Source: Tribonema minus (Eukaryota > Sar > Xanthophyceae > Tribonematales > Tribonemataceae). From it: 64,000 bases of DNA. The notes below the pieces were generated by a model. That model had not been told where the DNA came from and searched no databases. It worked only from the letters and a program-made list of their open reading frames with translations. This document shows, one piece after another, positions 1-10,900 of this stretch; position 1 is the stretch's first letter; every line of letters starts with the position of its first letter. The position numbers were made by a program, and so were the translations under genes. Location of the stretch: positions 288,183 through 352,182 of the forward strand of contig JAFCMP010000065.1 in the NCBI GenBank assembly GCA_017506865.1, read 5' to 3'.

Positions 1-206
1 TGCACAATGTAGTTGGTGAAGTGCCGCTTGCTGAAGCCAAAGTGCGCAAATAGGTTGTACTTGTGCTCATCAAACAGGTAGCTGCACAGGCTGACCAGGG
101 GGTGACCACGGCTCAGCTCATCCAGTAGGAACGCGTCAAAGTCCCACTCGTCAACCTGCGCATCAAGATGTGTTTTCATATAAGCATATAGGTATGTATG
201 TATTGT

Positions 207-620
207 GTATTACAGGGTGGCCACGGCTCAGCTCGTCCAGCAGGAACGCGTCAAAGTCCCACTCGTCAACCTGCAGGACGCCACAACGCTCAGCGTGAGC
301 ATGTAGGTATGTATGTATAGGTATGTATGGCATCACTGGGGTGACTGCGGCTCAGCTCATCCAGCAGAAATGCATCACAGTCCCACTTGTCAACCTGCAC
401 GCCATGATAACGCTCAGCGTGAGCCTGAGGGTAGGTATCTGTATATATAGGTATGTACGTATCACTGGGGTGACCGCGGCTCAGCGCGCTCAAGTTCCAC
501 AGGTCCAACTGCATGCCATCACAACGCTCAGCTTGAGCCTGTGGGGCATATTAGATGTACTGGGCCGCTGCTCAGCGTGTCCAGTAGGGAGGCGTCCCAC
601 TCAACCAGTTGTGCTCATGA
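207..620 (-). repeat. Tandem array of decayed copies of the PDE exon 8 5' edge
   Basis: Upstream (minus-strand sense) of the exon at 155-1 lie four further copies of its first ~55 nt together with its acceptor and flanking intron. The exon/intron boundaries of the first three are near 270, 394 and 509, and a degraded fourth sits around 553-605. Spacing is about 115-124 bp. Each unit holds a version of the antisense exon string GGCTCAGCTCATCCAG followed by the antisense acceptor CTGC and a shared intron stretch (AACGCTCAGCGTGAGC). Similarity decays with distance from the real exon. Confidence 0.75.
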
Positions 621-737
621 TGAGGGCATGTGTGTATATCGCATGATACACGCTACTCCCATCAAACAGCACTGTTGGAGAGCGCATCGATGTGCCGTCA
701 GTCACTGGTGTCCAAAACAGGCTAGTGGCTCCACACC

Positions 738-800
738 CTAGCCTAACCCTACCACCGATCCTAACCTTAACCCTTGCCCCACCCTTGACCCTGATGCAAC
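738..800. repeat. Degenerate telomere-like C-rich repeats
   Basis: A run of imperfect CCTAACCCT/CCTTAACCCT units. Similar isolated units occur at 33284-33300 and 18075-18125. They may be interstitial telomere-like sequence or simply C-rich intron DNA. Confidence 0.35.
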
Positions 801-1439
801 TCATGGAAGTGCTGAGCAGCAGCCCATGCTTTCACCATCAGCAGCATGCCTGGCACATGAGCATCATATGGCACCCGTCCACTCATTTGGAACACTCGCG
901 CACTAATTCAGCGGTGTATCCCAATGCTCGTTGCCACTCGCAGAAGGTGCACTCCATCCATTGGTTCATTCATTCATTAATGCATCCATCCAGTAGTTCA
1001 TTCAGCTATCACGTCCATCTGCAGGGCACACGCGCGCGCACCAGCGCTCACCTTGCACAGCAGCTGGAACAGCGCGTCCCCATCATCCCCCGCGACAGGC
1101 TCGGCACGGCCGTCACCGCGGGACTGCCACCAGCAGCAGCGCTCAAAAACGCTGCCGCCGGCATGCCCTCCACGTGACACAGCTCAGCGGTGCCGCCGCA
1201 GCGTGCAGTGTCGCCGCCAGTCTGGGAGGCGCTACGCGGACTGGATGGTGCGTCGGCGTTGCCGCTGCCGGGCTGGCGCAGCAACGAGATGGCGGCGCGC
1301 TGCGCGGTGTCTGCGGAGGAGTTGCCGTTGTGCGCCGCGCTGCTGTGCCGGCGCACCTGCAGTGCACAGGTGGCGAGTGCGTGAGTTGAATGACTGGGTG
1401 AGTTGAGGGGGTGAGTGAATTTTTTGGGATGTGTGAGGG

Positions 1440-1590
1440 ACTTGCCATCGCGCGCCGCGCTGATGTGAGGCCGCCGCACCTGCGCGGAGCGGTTGATGAG
1501 TGAGTTGAGTGAATGGGTGAGTGAGTGAGTCATGGAGTGAGTGAAGAAGTTGCCATCGTGCGCCGCGCTGCTGTGCCGCCGCACCTGCGA
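1440..1590 (-). repeat. Two extra copies of the PDE exon 7 5' edge
   Basis: Relative to the minus-strand exon starting at 1356, two more copies of its first ~40 nt plus acceptor lie upstream, with boundaries near 1479 and 1584 (spacing 123 and 105 bp). Both keep the antisense GCGCCGCGCTG...GCCGCAC-CTGC pattern of the real exon edge. Short GAGT-rich repeats separate the units. Confidence 0.7.
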
Positions 1591-1596
1591 GTAAGA

Positions 1597-1800
1597 AAGC
1601 GGGCGATGATTCTTAGCGCGCGCGTGAGGACCGGGGACTCATCTCCGACTCTCTGCTGCGTCACAAAACCAGTGTGCCGTAACGGCATGCTCCCGGGCAG
1701 CGTGCAGCACCGCCAGCCCCCGCTCTCCCCCCCCCCCGCTGCCGCCTGTGCATCGCCGTCACGGCCGCAGCGGTGCCGCCTGCTTGTTCGCAGAGCAGCG
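1597..1800 (-). repeat. R-family repeat fragment (copy D)
   Basis: This stretch matches part of copy A at about 2750-2990: AGAAAGCGGGCGATGA, then CTCTGCTGCGTCA, CAGCGTGC, a C run, GCCGCCTGTGCATCGCCG and GCCGCAGCGG. It carries no open coding signal of its own. It marks the point where similarity to the phosphodiesterase duplicate stops. Confidence 0.6.
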
Positions 1801-2506
1801 GTAGCCGCAGCATGCAGCTTTCAAGTACTGCGAAATAGAGCGAGGTTTGTAATTGGAGGTGTGTTTTGGTGAAGCATTGGCACACTGGCATATGGTTGGA
1901 AAATGGTTCTCCAACCATGCGAGCGGGGCGACCTTGCTCAGCAAGTCCTACACCCAGGCAACAAGCAGTGACACAACAGGGCGGTTTGATTTTTTTTTGT
2001 GAACTTCAACAGCAGACGAAGAGCCTCGCCTTCTGCTGAGCGTGACCGCAAACTGCTTCTCAGTCAGCAAAAAGAAAACAAAAACAAAAATAGCATAGAG
2101 CGGTCAACAGAAAATCAAGCCATACTGGGCAATTGTGGGACAGCGGAGGCGCGCTTCTTGATGATGGTGATCAGCCCGCACTCGATAGCGGCACACCGGC
2201 AGTCACACAGGCGTATTCTGCATTGTGCAGAAGAAATTCATCAATTGAACAAAACTGAACTTCATCAACTGAACAACACTGCGCGCAAACACACATGCGG
2301 TGAACAATTCCTCTCAATCGACCAGAAGCAGATGCAGAATAGGCAATGCAACTGTGGCGGCAGCGGCAATAGTGCAGATGAGACAGTTAAAGCCACCATA
2401 TCTGGGCTGAAAGTTTAATGTCAACATGTTCATTGATGTAGATGCTGGTCGGCAGTTGACTGATGGGCGCACAAAACTATAATGACTGTTGTAAAGAAGC
2501 TGGGGG

Positions 2507-2532
2507 AGCGGGGGGGGGGGGGGGGGGGGGGG
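2507..2532. repeat. Long poly(G) tract
   Basis: An almost pure G run of about 25 nt inside R-family copy A. A comparable C run of about 30 nt lies at 2885-2914. Such tracts can form G-quadruplexes and are prone to length change. Confidence 0.9.
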
Positions 2533-4626
2533 CATCGCCCAATGCACAAGGTACGCTAGACGGACTGCCGCATGTCAAACCGATTCGTCCTTGGGCGCAT
2601 ACGTAGCTGCTAAAAGTACGGAGTAAATATGCTGAGTCACCATATAGCCAGCTTGAGAAAATAATTGAATGCACCCAATACATGCACCTTCTGTGGCGCC
2701 CCCCCCCCCCCCGTCAAATACGGGGGGTGGAAGGGGGAAGAAAGGTAGAAAGAAAGCGGGCGATGAGACCCCCCATGCGCGTGAGACGGAAGGCTCCTCT
2801 TGACTGTCTGCTGCTTTATGAAACAAGGGTGCCGTAGCAGCTTGCCCAAAGGCAGCGTGCCGCACAGCTCCAACCCCTGGCAGCCCCCCCGCCCCCCCCC
2901 CCCCCCCCCCCCGCCCCAGCTGTCGCCGCCTGTGCATCGCCGCCGCGGCCGCAGCGGCACCGCCTCTCACCCGCTGAGGATGGTGGCCGCCGAATGCAGT
3001 AGCCCGGTCAATAGCTTGGTCAGTAGCTGTGGGCAATGAACAGCTTGTGGGGAAAAGTGCAAGTGGGTGATCGGGCAGCTCACATGTTGGAACTGCAGGG
3101 GCGGACACGCAAGTCAGTACGTAGAAGTCACCGGAGACTTGTTATGCGCAGAGACAATGAACGCTGGGTTTCCGGACAAAAGAGTATGCAAATGATAAGG
3201 CAAGCCGTACTCAGTATTGGTGCGAGTGGGTAAGCAAGTCAGAAGGTTCCAGGAGACTTCTATACTTCAAAGTATGTGGGTTCTACATCGATACGCATGA
3301 TATTTGTGCCTGCACAGGCGCAGTTGATGTAGGTCAGAGTGCAAGTAAGTGAACAGGCGGACAATACAGTGAGCAGCAGGAGCGTGCAAGTAGCCAGTAG
3401 GTTGCCGGAGACATGAAGCGGGGCATGTCGTGGGTTACAATAGGACAGTAAGTGAGGAATCAGGCAGGTGGCACTCTCAAGCTGGATGTGTAGGAAGAGA
3501 ATAGGAAAGCAAGTGAGTACATGGTCCACAAAAGATTGTGAAATGTGGGCATGATCCGCACCTGCACAGAAGCAGCATGAATCAGCAAAGAAATTCAGGA
3601 GGTGCGCCAACAGCACCGCACTGCCTCAGAAGGGGGGGGGGGGGGGGAGGGGGCGCACCTTATGCCTGCACATGTAGTGATGCCATATGTCGTTGCGCTG
3701 AGACGACCTGCGTTAATTTCTCGTTGCGCTGTTGCAACACGCACGGCCCATCGTTAAGGTCTGTCTTAGTCGGCACCAATCTCTGTGTCGAGGCCCCCAC
3801 ACCACGCCAAGGTGCAGACCAATCGCAGGGGAACTACACGAAAGCTACCTAAACCGTTCGTCACGAATACAGCCGTCTCAGACATAGGGTTGAGCTAAGC
3901 TTGAATCTGAAGCAGCTGAGTCCTGGTGTGCATTCTGTTAACTGTAGTGTAGTCAGTGATTGAAGTAAGTGATTTGTACACAGTAGTGTGAGCATCGACT
4001 TTATTTATACCCTGCTATCTTGTTGCTGTTCAGGAAGTGTAGAGCGAAGACTTTGTATTTTATAGTTATTTGCAAGGGTGGCAGATTCATCAAGGCACTT
4101 GGACGTGAGGGACGGCCCTGGGGGGCAGGGGGCAGCGGCTCCTCCCAGCCCCCAGAAGAGGACACGCGCGCATCGTGCCCTCCCACGATCCAGGTCTGCT
4201 TTCTGGTCGCGAGCCACCGACAGTACCCCGAGGTCGTCTATAGACAGATCACGGCCCCAGACATGTACAGGCTGCGCTGCGCAGCATGGTGCCGTGCGTT
4301 CACTGACCTAGGGAAGCCTCCCGCACGACCGCCGATGCCGCAAATACCAAGGGCCAAGCAATAAGGATTGCCTGGCCTTCACATCCAAATGCCTCGCGCG
4401 TGACAGAGCATTACCATGAGCACTGCGTCGCATTGCATGATTCTTCGGCACGATAAGGGCTGCAATTTGGCCAACACTCGCGTCCACTGCACAAGTTAGC
4501 GAGTGTCAATCAGCAAGCTTCTCCTTTCTGCGCAACATGGCCTTGAGACTGGTGTCATGGCACCTGGGCGGTTGTATGATGCTTTGAGCACAAGCCGCGG
4601 TAGTGTCACAAGTGGCCGTGTCAGTT

Positions 4627-4655
4627 GTACTGCAAACAGGTCATGTTTGCAGTAC
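4627..4655. repeat. Conserved R-family palindrome, copy A
   Basis: GTACTGCAAACA and TGTTTGCAGTAC flank a 5-nt centre, giving perfect 12-bp arms. Equivalent palindromes lie at 38316-38342 and 44112-44138. A second, wider inverted repeat (GGTCATGT ... ACATGACC) overlaps it. Confidence 0.75.
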
Positions 4656-5573
4656 TACCAAAGACATGACCACTGATTACACCAGCCAAGGCGTGCTGTG
4701 TGAGCACTATGGTTCATGTTGTTATGACCATGGTCAACCTTTGCTGCCCTATGCAGGGCGACTTGCCCCCTTGGTCGCATATGCTAGACTGCTGACATGA
4801 AGTTTGGCAGTCAAATCGGTTTGCGTTTGCGGTTTTGTGGCACAAGTGGGGATGCTCTTAGTACGCTGCTGCAGTGTGTCACAGTTGCCGCGTATATGCC
4901 TAGCAAGTGGCTGGTACAGCAGGCTGCGTGCTGCCACATTTGAACCTGCCGTCCAGTCCCAGCAGCCAAGACTACACAGTAAGGAAGAAGCTTGCTGAAC
5001 GAGATCCGCAAACCAAGCGCCGCAGGGGCATGGACAATAACTGCCTGCATCGCGTCTGGAATCATGACAAGTCGTGGCAGGTGCCGATGGAAGTGTCCTG
5101 AATTTAATTACATGAGAAGCTCAGGCCAGGGCGCCCGCTGTGGCAGACGCAATGGTACCTCCAAGCGTACACTCCGCCGACGCTGGGACAGGGAACCCAG
5201 CTGACACCACCGAGCGCACGCCACGCCTAGAACGCCAGGGGTGATCTGGAACCGGCAGCACGTGAACACGCGTGCTTCCGAGGGCGGCGTATTGGTACCG
5301 CCAGTGCAACCATGCTGCTTGTGGTTGCCGCCAACATCACCTCCGGTGCGTGCGCCATGCAGGCTTGTTTTGCAGCGCCGAGCACACGCACCAAGCCTCG
5401 CCGCGCGCAGCTAGCGAGCGAGATGGACCTTGGAGAGGAAAGGAAGGCGACCCATCATCCTCCAAGGCCTCCTGACTATTCCACTGTAGGCCATCCGTGC
5501 GCCGGAGGTGATTCTCGCAGTTCAACTCACTGTTGAAGTGGATGAACACTTGAAGTGCACATTTTGAGCACAG

Positions 5574-5965
5574 CTGCGGCTCGCAGGCCACTCGCACAAC
5601 GATTGTTTGGCTGGCAGAGGTTTCTGCTGGAGAGTGCTTCGATGCGTTGCAAGCTTACAGCACGCCATATCACGTGAGCTGCGCAGTCTTTGCTGGCAAA
5701 CAGAGTTCCTGCGATGCCTAGTGCATCGTACTCATGAATGCGAGATATCCTCAATATCTATCCGGCCACGGTTTGCACAAAGGCTTTCAGCTCAAGTGAC
5801 GATGCATTTGATCTGCAGACTGAGTGCCGCTCGCAGGATAACTCTCGCACACAGAGTGTTTTGGCTGGCAGAGGTGTCTACTGCAGCACGCCTGGGAGAG
5901 TGCTCCGTCGCGTCTGAAGCTTACACCACGCCATGATATGTGAGTTGCACAGCCTTTGCTGGCGG
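5574..5965. repeat. Imperfect tandem duplication, ~250-bp offset
   Basis: Two related blocks share CGCTCGCAG/CTCGCAGG, TTTGGCTGGCAGAGGT, GGAGAGTGCT, AGCTTACA-CACGCCAT and CACAGCCTTTGCTGGC-type strings. They start near 5574 and 5824. No gene is evident. The surrounding 5.5-6.4 kb contains nothing else recognised except the short repeat at 6110-6149. Confidence 0.55.
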
Positions 5966-6109
5966 CCGACGAGCCACATTTATCAATCACTGGGCTTGAC
6001 TGCAGTGGCAGTCAGCGCCATCACATTAAAATATTTTGCGCTGGCAATACCCTGCCAAGCCATCGATTGCGTCCATCGCCATTGTTCATATACTGGCGTG
6101 TGGGACCGT

Positions 6110-6149
6110 ACTTTACAGCGGATTAGATTACTTTACAGCGGATTAGATT
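6110..6149. repeat. 20-bp direct tandem duplication
   Basis: The unit ACTTTACAGCGGATTAGATT occurs twice head to tail without mismatch. Confidence 0.9.
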
Positions 6150-6389
6150 GCCGCAGATGATGAAAAGCTTGATGATGAAAAAATGGCTTCTGCTGCAAAT
6201 TTGAAGTCACAGGCAAGAGTGCCTGAAGTTACTGCGAACTCACACGAACTGTCGATGAACTGGAATGAACTCGTATATACCAGGTCATAATGGTTTGAAA
6301 AGCGATCATGTGAGGCGTGGCGTGCAAGTATGCATATATGTTATGACACAAGTATCTGGCATGTAAGACGACTTGTCACGAGCAGCACT

Positions 6390-6596
6390 CAAAGTCAAGA
6401 CCGACGTGGTGCCAGGGGGGGGCACATGGACGAGGACGTAGGGGGGCATCTCGAGATGCCATTTGGTGGCGTCGTTTGAGTGGTTGTCATCGAGACACTT
6501 TCAGACTGGCACTCGACATATAGATTCCGTACCGCAAGCTTAGATACCATTCATCTGTGCTTTTTCGCACCCTGAGAAAGAATCAATAAAAAGTAC
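6390..6596 (+). mobile_element. 5'-truncated 3' stub of non-LTR retrotransposon family 2
   Basis: It matches the 3' ends of the copies at 31.3-32.1 kb (+) and 60.96-61.4 kb (-): the GGGGGGCACATGGA-GAGGACGTAGG block encoding the C-terminal MEEDVGED region, the TTTGAGTGGTTGTC stop region, and the 3' tail TTTTTCGCACCCTGAG...AATAAAAAGTAC. It is too short to encode a domain. Its end abuts, tail to tail, the 3' end of a family-1 stub. Confidence 0.75.
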
Positions 6597-7231
6597 GTAT
6601 GGACTTATATTTATAAAGGCCCAAGGGAGGCCGGGTTGCCTATGCAATCGAAAAGCTTGGGTCAACGCAGCAGCCTAGGCTGCGCTGTGCCCTAGGAGCT
6701 TGGATACCGGCGCTGCAACACAGCCCAGCATTCGCGCTCCGCATATGTACGCCATGACGCGCTCCCCCAACTCCCGCGCCAGCGATGCTCAGCTCAATGA
6801 GGATCTGACGCTTAGCTAACCCGGCCTTGCGTAACACATCTGCCTTCCCTACCCCTGAGCACAGTGCTGAGTGCATTGCCAACTCCTTGACAAAAAGTCT
6901 CGTCTGCTTGCCCAGCCGTCCGTACGGCTCCTGCACGAATGGCACAAAAGCCCAAGATGACGTCAAGGTGCTGGTGTGGTGCTTGACCTTTGCGTCCTCC
7001 CCCACCCCAGCAGCATAGCCGTCCGTGTTCGAGGCATTTGTTTTGCCTGTCAGGTACGAGCTCGCTGTGGGCGCGCGCACACTTGTGTCTAGCACTGTTC
7101 CCTTGTTACGGTATGCACTGCTAAAGTGCAGACACCCTGGGTCAATGACTGTGTCCGCCCGATACCCTGGTACCTCAAAGACGCTAGCGTCCTCATAAAA
7201 AGTACTATAGTCACTATTGTATTCGCGTGCA

Positions 7232-7238
<7 letters not shown>
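6597..7238 (-). pseudogene. 5'-truncated family-1 non-LTR retrotransposon (restriction-like endonuclease end)
   Basis: On the minus strand it encodes VPGYRADTVIDPGCLHFS, AYRNKGTVLDTSVRAP and FVPFVQEPYGRLGKQT. This is nearly the same as the C-terminus of the 2,820-codon ORF at 50310-58772. The RAD...VLD spacing fits a PD-(D/E)XK restriction-like endonuclease of R2/NeSL-type elements. After RQILIELSI the frame diverges from the full copy (AGAGVGGARHGV instead of SLARELAE), so this copy is frameshifted. It lacks all upstream domains and is a dead-on-arrival insertion. Its 5' truncation point lies just past a poly(A) tract on its own strand. Confidence 0.85.

Positions 7239-7272
<34 letters not shown>
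7236..7272. repeat. Poly(T) tract, 37 nt (poly(A) on the minus strand)
   Basis: An uninterrupted T run directly upstream, in minus-strand sense, of the truncated family-1 retrotransposon. It may be the poly(A) tail of a minus-strand retroposed sequence that ends here. Confidence 0.9.
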
Positions 7273-7274
<2 letters not shown>

Positions 7275-7306
7275 GCATATACATTCGCGTCAAGGGCATC
7301 ATACTG

Positions 7307-7795
7307 ATGCGAGGCGGACACAACCTATATGTAAGCATGAGGAGTTCCGGGACGGCTTCAACAAAATTGTTTCTGTACAGGCACTTGAGGGAACCTGCAA
7401 ATGGACACACTGATGTCATCATTGATAGACCAGATTTCTCAAGTGCTGTGCAACCAGGAGACAACATTTGTGACACAGAAAGAGAGAGGATGACATGCGA
7501 GGGTGCGATTGCACCTCTCTTGCAACCGTTGAAAGATAATACAAAATATTCATTGCGTCCGCTGCAAAACATCTTTGCCAACATGCTCGACAACATCTAC
7601 CTGAATCCACGAACGAAACCCGACCTCATCGACTCGTTCAGCACGTATGGACTTGTATTTATCCTCGTTCAGCACTCGCGAGTATTTTCAATGAAACTGT
7701 TTTCACAATTCATTTCAAGCATTTCTGCGATGATCAGGGACGTGCGCATGATGGAGGACCTGCAGCATGGTAATTTTACCACCCTACGGCGTTAA
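7307..7795 (+). CDS. Unrecognised 162-codon ORF
   Basis: An open frame from the first ATG after the poly(T) tract (MRGGHNLYVSMRSSGTAST) to a stop at 7793-7795. It lacks the low complexity that marks most spurious ORFs here and has ordinary composition, including PLKDNTKYSLRPLQNIFAN and NPRTKPDLIDSF. I recognise no domain, membrane segment or signal peptide. The frame is open through the poly(T) upstream, where it would read polyphenylalanine. That suggests the true 5' end, if any, is after the tract. It may be chance, a decayed mobile-element piece, or an upstream exon of an unrelated gene. The part around 7645-7665 shares CGTATGGACTTGTATTTAT with the 3' UTR of the family-1 element. Confidence 0.25.
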   Translation: MRGGHNLYVSMRSSGTASTKLFLYRHLREPANGHTDVIIDRPDFSSAVQPGDNICDTERERMTCEGAIAPLLQPLKDNTKYSLRPLQNIFANMLDNIYLNPRTKPDLIDSFSTYGLVFILVQHSRVFSMKLFSQFISSISAMIRDVRMMEDLQHGNFTTLRR

Positions 7796-7999
7796 TCTGG
7801 GTGATGGCACGTTGACACATAGACCGGGCGTTGTTGGCGACCACTAGCTTGGCCATTCAACAGAAGTTGGGAGGTTGGTCGGCCCAGGAACCGCACAAGG
7901 TAGCGACTGCAGCGTTAGGCTGCTGCTACCGCTGCCCCCGCTATCATACCGCCGTCGTTTGCCAAGCGACCCACTCTCGATGTAAGAGAAAAAGATACC

Positions 8000-10900
8000 T
8001 TGAAGCTAGAAACGGCACCTGGCTGTGTCGGGCCCTCGGAGACAGCGATAAGAGGCAGGCAGGCGAAGGGCGAGAGGGGGCGCAAGCAGGCGCAGCAGGG
8101 AGCTCAGTTGGCGCGTGTGTACGCGCGCACGCAGTCGGATTCCATGGGGGGGCGCACGGCGCCTACGATGGCCACTCACAGGTAAGTGATTGGAGTCACG
8201 GTCTGTCGCCTTGGGCGTGTGAGCCTGGCACCAGGGGTAATAATGCCTGGTTGGCTTCACGTACGACTCAAGAGAGTGATAGTCATTGCAAATCTTTGAG
8301 GCAGGCAGCATGCACAACGGCCACCGCTTGCCATTCACGAGCAGGTAAAGAAAATGTTGCTTACACGCTCAAGCAACACCACCACCAACTTCTTGCCAAG
8401 CTGGTGAACACAACCATTCCTCTACAGACGTGCAGTCGCCTGCTGGAGCATCCTATGCAGACAGCACCGGCAGCATCACGCCGCTTGGAGTTGAACCTGA
8501 ACCGCTGATGGTGAAGTTGCTGGACATTGCTGGACACTGTTACAAAAACGACACTGTGAGCACTGATGATGCATGCTGATCTACGGCAAGGCACCGTCAC
8601 GTGCAAACACGGAACCTGCATTCCGAAGCGGTGCACACACTCCACGTCAGAAGCGCGCTGGTGAAAAGTCAAAGCTGCAGTTGCCAACAACAGCGTATAC
8701 GTAAGTCTGTCAGCTTCCGTGATTTGGGCTGATCACTTGTGGGGCTAACAACGCCCTGAACGCGAGTTCGATTTCTACGGGAAGCACAATGTGAACAGTA
8801 CAAATTAACTAGCTTCAGCAACCTATAAAAAGATCGCTTTATACCACAACGCCCCCCCCGGCCGCAGGCTGAGCCTGAAGGACATTGCGCCCATGGTCGC
8901 CGCCGCGGTCAAGACGCGCAGCAACAACCACAGCGGCTCCGGCCCCCCTACGCACCCCGGCGCGCGTGCGGACCTGCACAACTGGAGCAGCGGCGACGCC
9001 AACTTCAACAACTCCAGCATGGGGCACGAGAGGGGGGCGAGCCGGTCCATGGGGGGGGGTGCGCAGCCGCCTAGCGGGGGGCGCAGGGGGAGCTTCCAGG
9101 GGAGGAACGCCATGCCGCGCACGCGGTCCGCGGCGCGGCGCTTTGAGACGATACCCATCGAGAAGCCGGACAATGAGACGTGAGTAGTGGCTGCATGTGT
9201 GTGCATTGTGCGTACGTGGCTGCTCGTCATCGAGTCAAACATATGGTTTGCGGTATATGTAGGGAGAGTCGCTGTATGCAGGGATGGCTACCGGTACCGG
9301 TGATGCCCCATTGGTGTTGCGTGTCATATGCCATGCTGTTGGCCGTGTCGCTTTGAAGCGATGCATGGCCGCCTGTCGAGTGGCCGAACAACGAGGCGGG
9401 AGCGGAGCACTGACTGATGGTGTTAACCCTAAGCCTATCCTGATGCTGCGACCGCGTTGATGTTAGCAACTGCTTGGAGCTGCTGTCTGATTTGGCTTTC
9501 ATTGGCGTTATTCACGTGTTTGGCAGGCACAAACGTGCCACGCAATAGGTGTGCTGGCAGCATGACTCTTTGGCTTGGATGAATGGTCACAAAACACAGC
9601 AGCCCGCAGAAGAGAAAACACACACATAGTGCTCTTGCAGTGATGGTCGGTCGCAACAACGGACCCCCCCTTGCGCACACTCGCGATTCCCCCCCATCAC
9701 CTGCAACCCGTTTGCCGCATCCGACGCCCCTCTACGCTGATTCACATCACAATCTCATAATCGCAGATTCATGACAAAAGTTGGTTGTAACAAGCCATCA
9801 CCTGACGCCCTGAGCACTGCTGCACCATGTCAGTGCTCGGCGCCACGGGCGGATCCCCCTCTCAGCCCCTGTCATTCATGCTCACGCCCCCCGCACCTCC
9901 ACTTGTTGACTCGTTGACTCGAACTCGACTCAGACTCATGGAAGACTCGCGGGTGGCGCTGGAGTCCTGGTGGCTGAACGCTGTCGTCCTGCTAGCGGCG
10001 GGTGCGGCGGTGGCGCTGGCGGTGCTGCTGTATGTGAGGGGGGAGGGGGGTCCAAACACCAATCTGGGGGACCCGCTGCGGGCGGCACAGGTGGGCAAAT
10101 AGTGTACTTCAAGTGCATACTTCAAGCTCGCAGTTGCTTTGAAAGCATCGAATACATCCTCTAAGCGGAGGTATACTTTGAAACAATGAGTGGTACATCC
10201 GAAAAATGGCGTTGTTGTGACCTACGTACGCAGTTGATGTTCACACATGGCAGCTTTGTATGCTACAGAAGGTATACTTCTTAAAAGGCATACTGAAGGC
10301 TTTGTTCGTTTAGCAGTCAAGTTGTGCTGACTTCTGCGCATGTGAAGGCCAGTGACAGGTGCACCAATATTGACCGACCGTCTGTTACATGCGCCAATGG
10401 GAAAGGCGGTGCGCTGCATGCAGCTTATGAATTAAGCAGCAAAAGTTGGCATTTGACACTAGTTCCAGGTTTCACATAGCAAGGCAGGCCTGGCGTAATC
10501 ACATATCCAGCCACGATGACATCAGTGGCGATGGACTCAGTACACCACTTCCGCGCGTACATGGGTGTACCGCATGTGAAAATCTCACTACTTGCACGAC
10601 ATTGATGTCATTCAAGACTTCAAAAGTCAGAAGTGATGGTCAATGGTACAGGGACACATTGTCAAAAGGTTCATGTAGATTCTGCTACTGAGCTTGACAT
10701 CAGCCAGCCCTGTGTTTTTTGGGCGCCCTGAGTGAGAACAACATGCAAGTATGTATCTGGATTCAATTTTTTTCTGGGCAACACGCTTCCCGTAACAAAA
10801 CGTCAAACGCTGCAGCTATGGTAAACTCTTACGGTGGAGCAATCACAGAGTTTGCGGCCCACGCATGCGCTGCTATCGCAACATGGATATATCGCGTCAG

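Larger units (their letters stand above)
1..1356 (-). pseudogene. Inverted partial paralogue of the voltage-sensor/phosphodiesterase gene (two exons)
   Basis: Two blocks on the minus strand match exons 7 and 8 of the plus-strand phosphodiesterase gene. Block 1, 1356 to 1052, follows a CTGCAG acceptor, reads VRRHSSAAHNGNSSAD and later CHVEGMPAAAF, and ends at a GTGAGC donor. Block 2, 155 to the window edge, follows a GCAG acceptor and encodes the start of the PDE catalytic domain (VDEWDFDAFLLDELSRG). It should end just outside the window. Compared with the plus copy, block 1 has one C fewer in the run near 1090 (GAGCCTG versus GAGCCCTG). This shifts the frame so that the conserved GDDGDALFQLLCK end is lost and the phase no longer joins block 2. 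Exon 6 is not found upstream, where R-family repeat sequence begins at about 1.6 kb. It is either a decayed duplicate or carries a homopolymer sequencing error; the rest of this copy would lie left of the window. Confidence 0.7.
2310..5510 (-). repeat. R-family interspersed repeat, copy A (inverted relative to copies B and C)
   Basis: About 3.1 kb that reappears, reverse-complemented, at 37.64-40.69 kb (B) and 43.25-46.43 kb (C). Shared landmarks, in B/C orientation, are: GGATGGCCTACAGTGG at the start; the GGCGTGGACAAGCTTGG region; a ~27-bp palindrome (here 4628-4654); a block reading GAGGGACGGCCCTGG on copy A's plus strand (near 4105); the CTAAGACAGACCATACTGGG area; long C or G runs; and GCATCTGGTTGAC at the end. 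ORFs such as the antisense WNSQEALEDDGSPSFPL recur in all copies but are frameshifted, so no conserved product is supported. No terminal repeats or reverse transcriptase were recognised. It may be a non-autonomous mobile element or a segmental duplication. Confidence 0.7.

Noticed and set aside
7217-7306. ORF start before the poly(T) tract, giving polyphenylalanine
   Set aside because: A homopolymer of Phe from a poly(T) is not a credible protein segment, so the start was moved to 7307.
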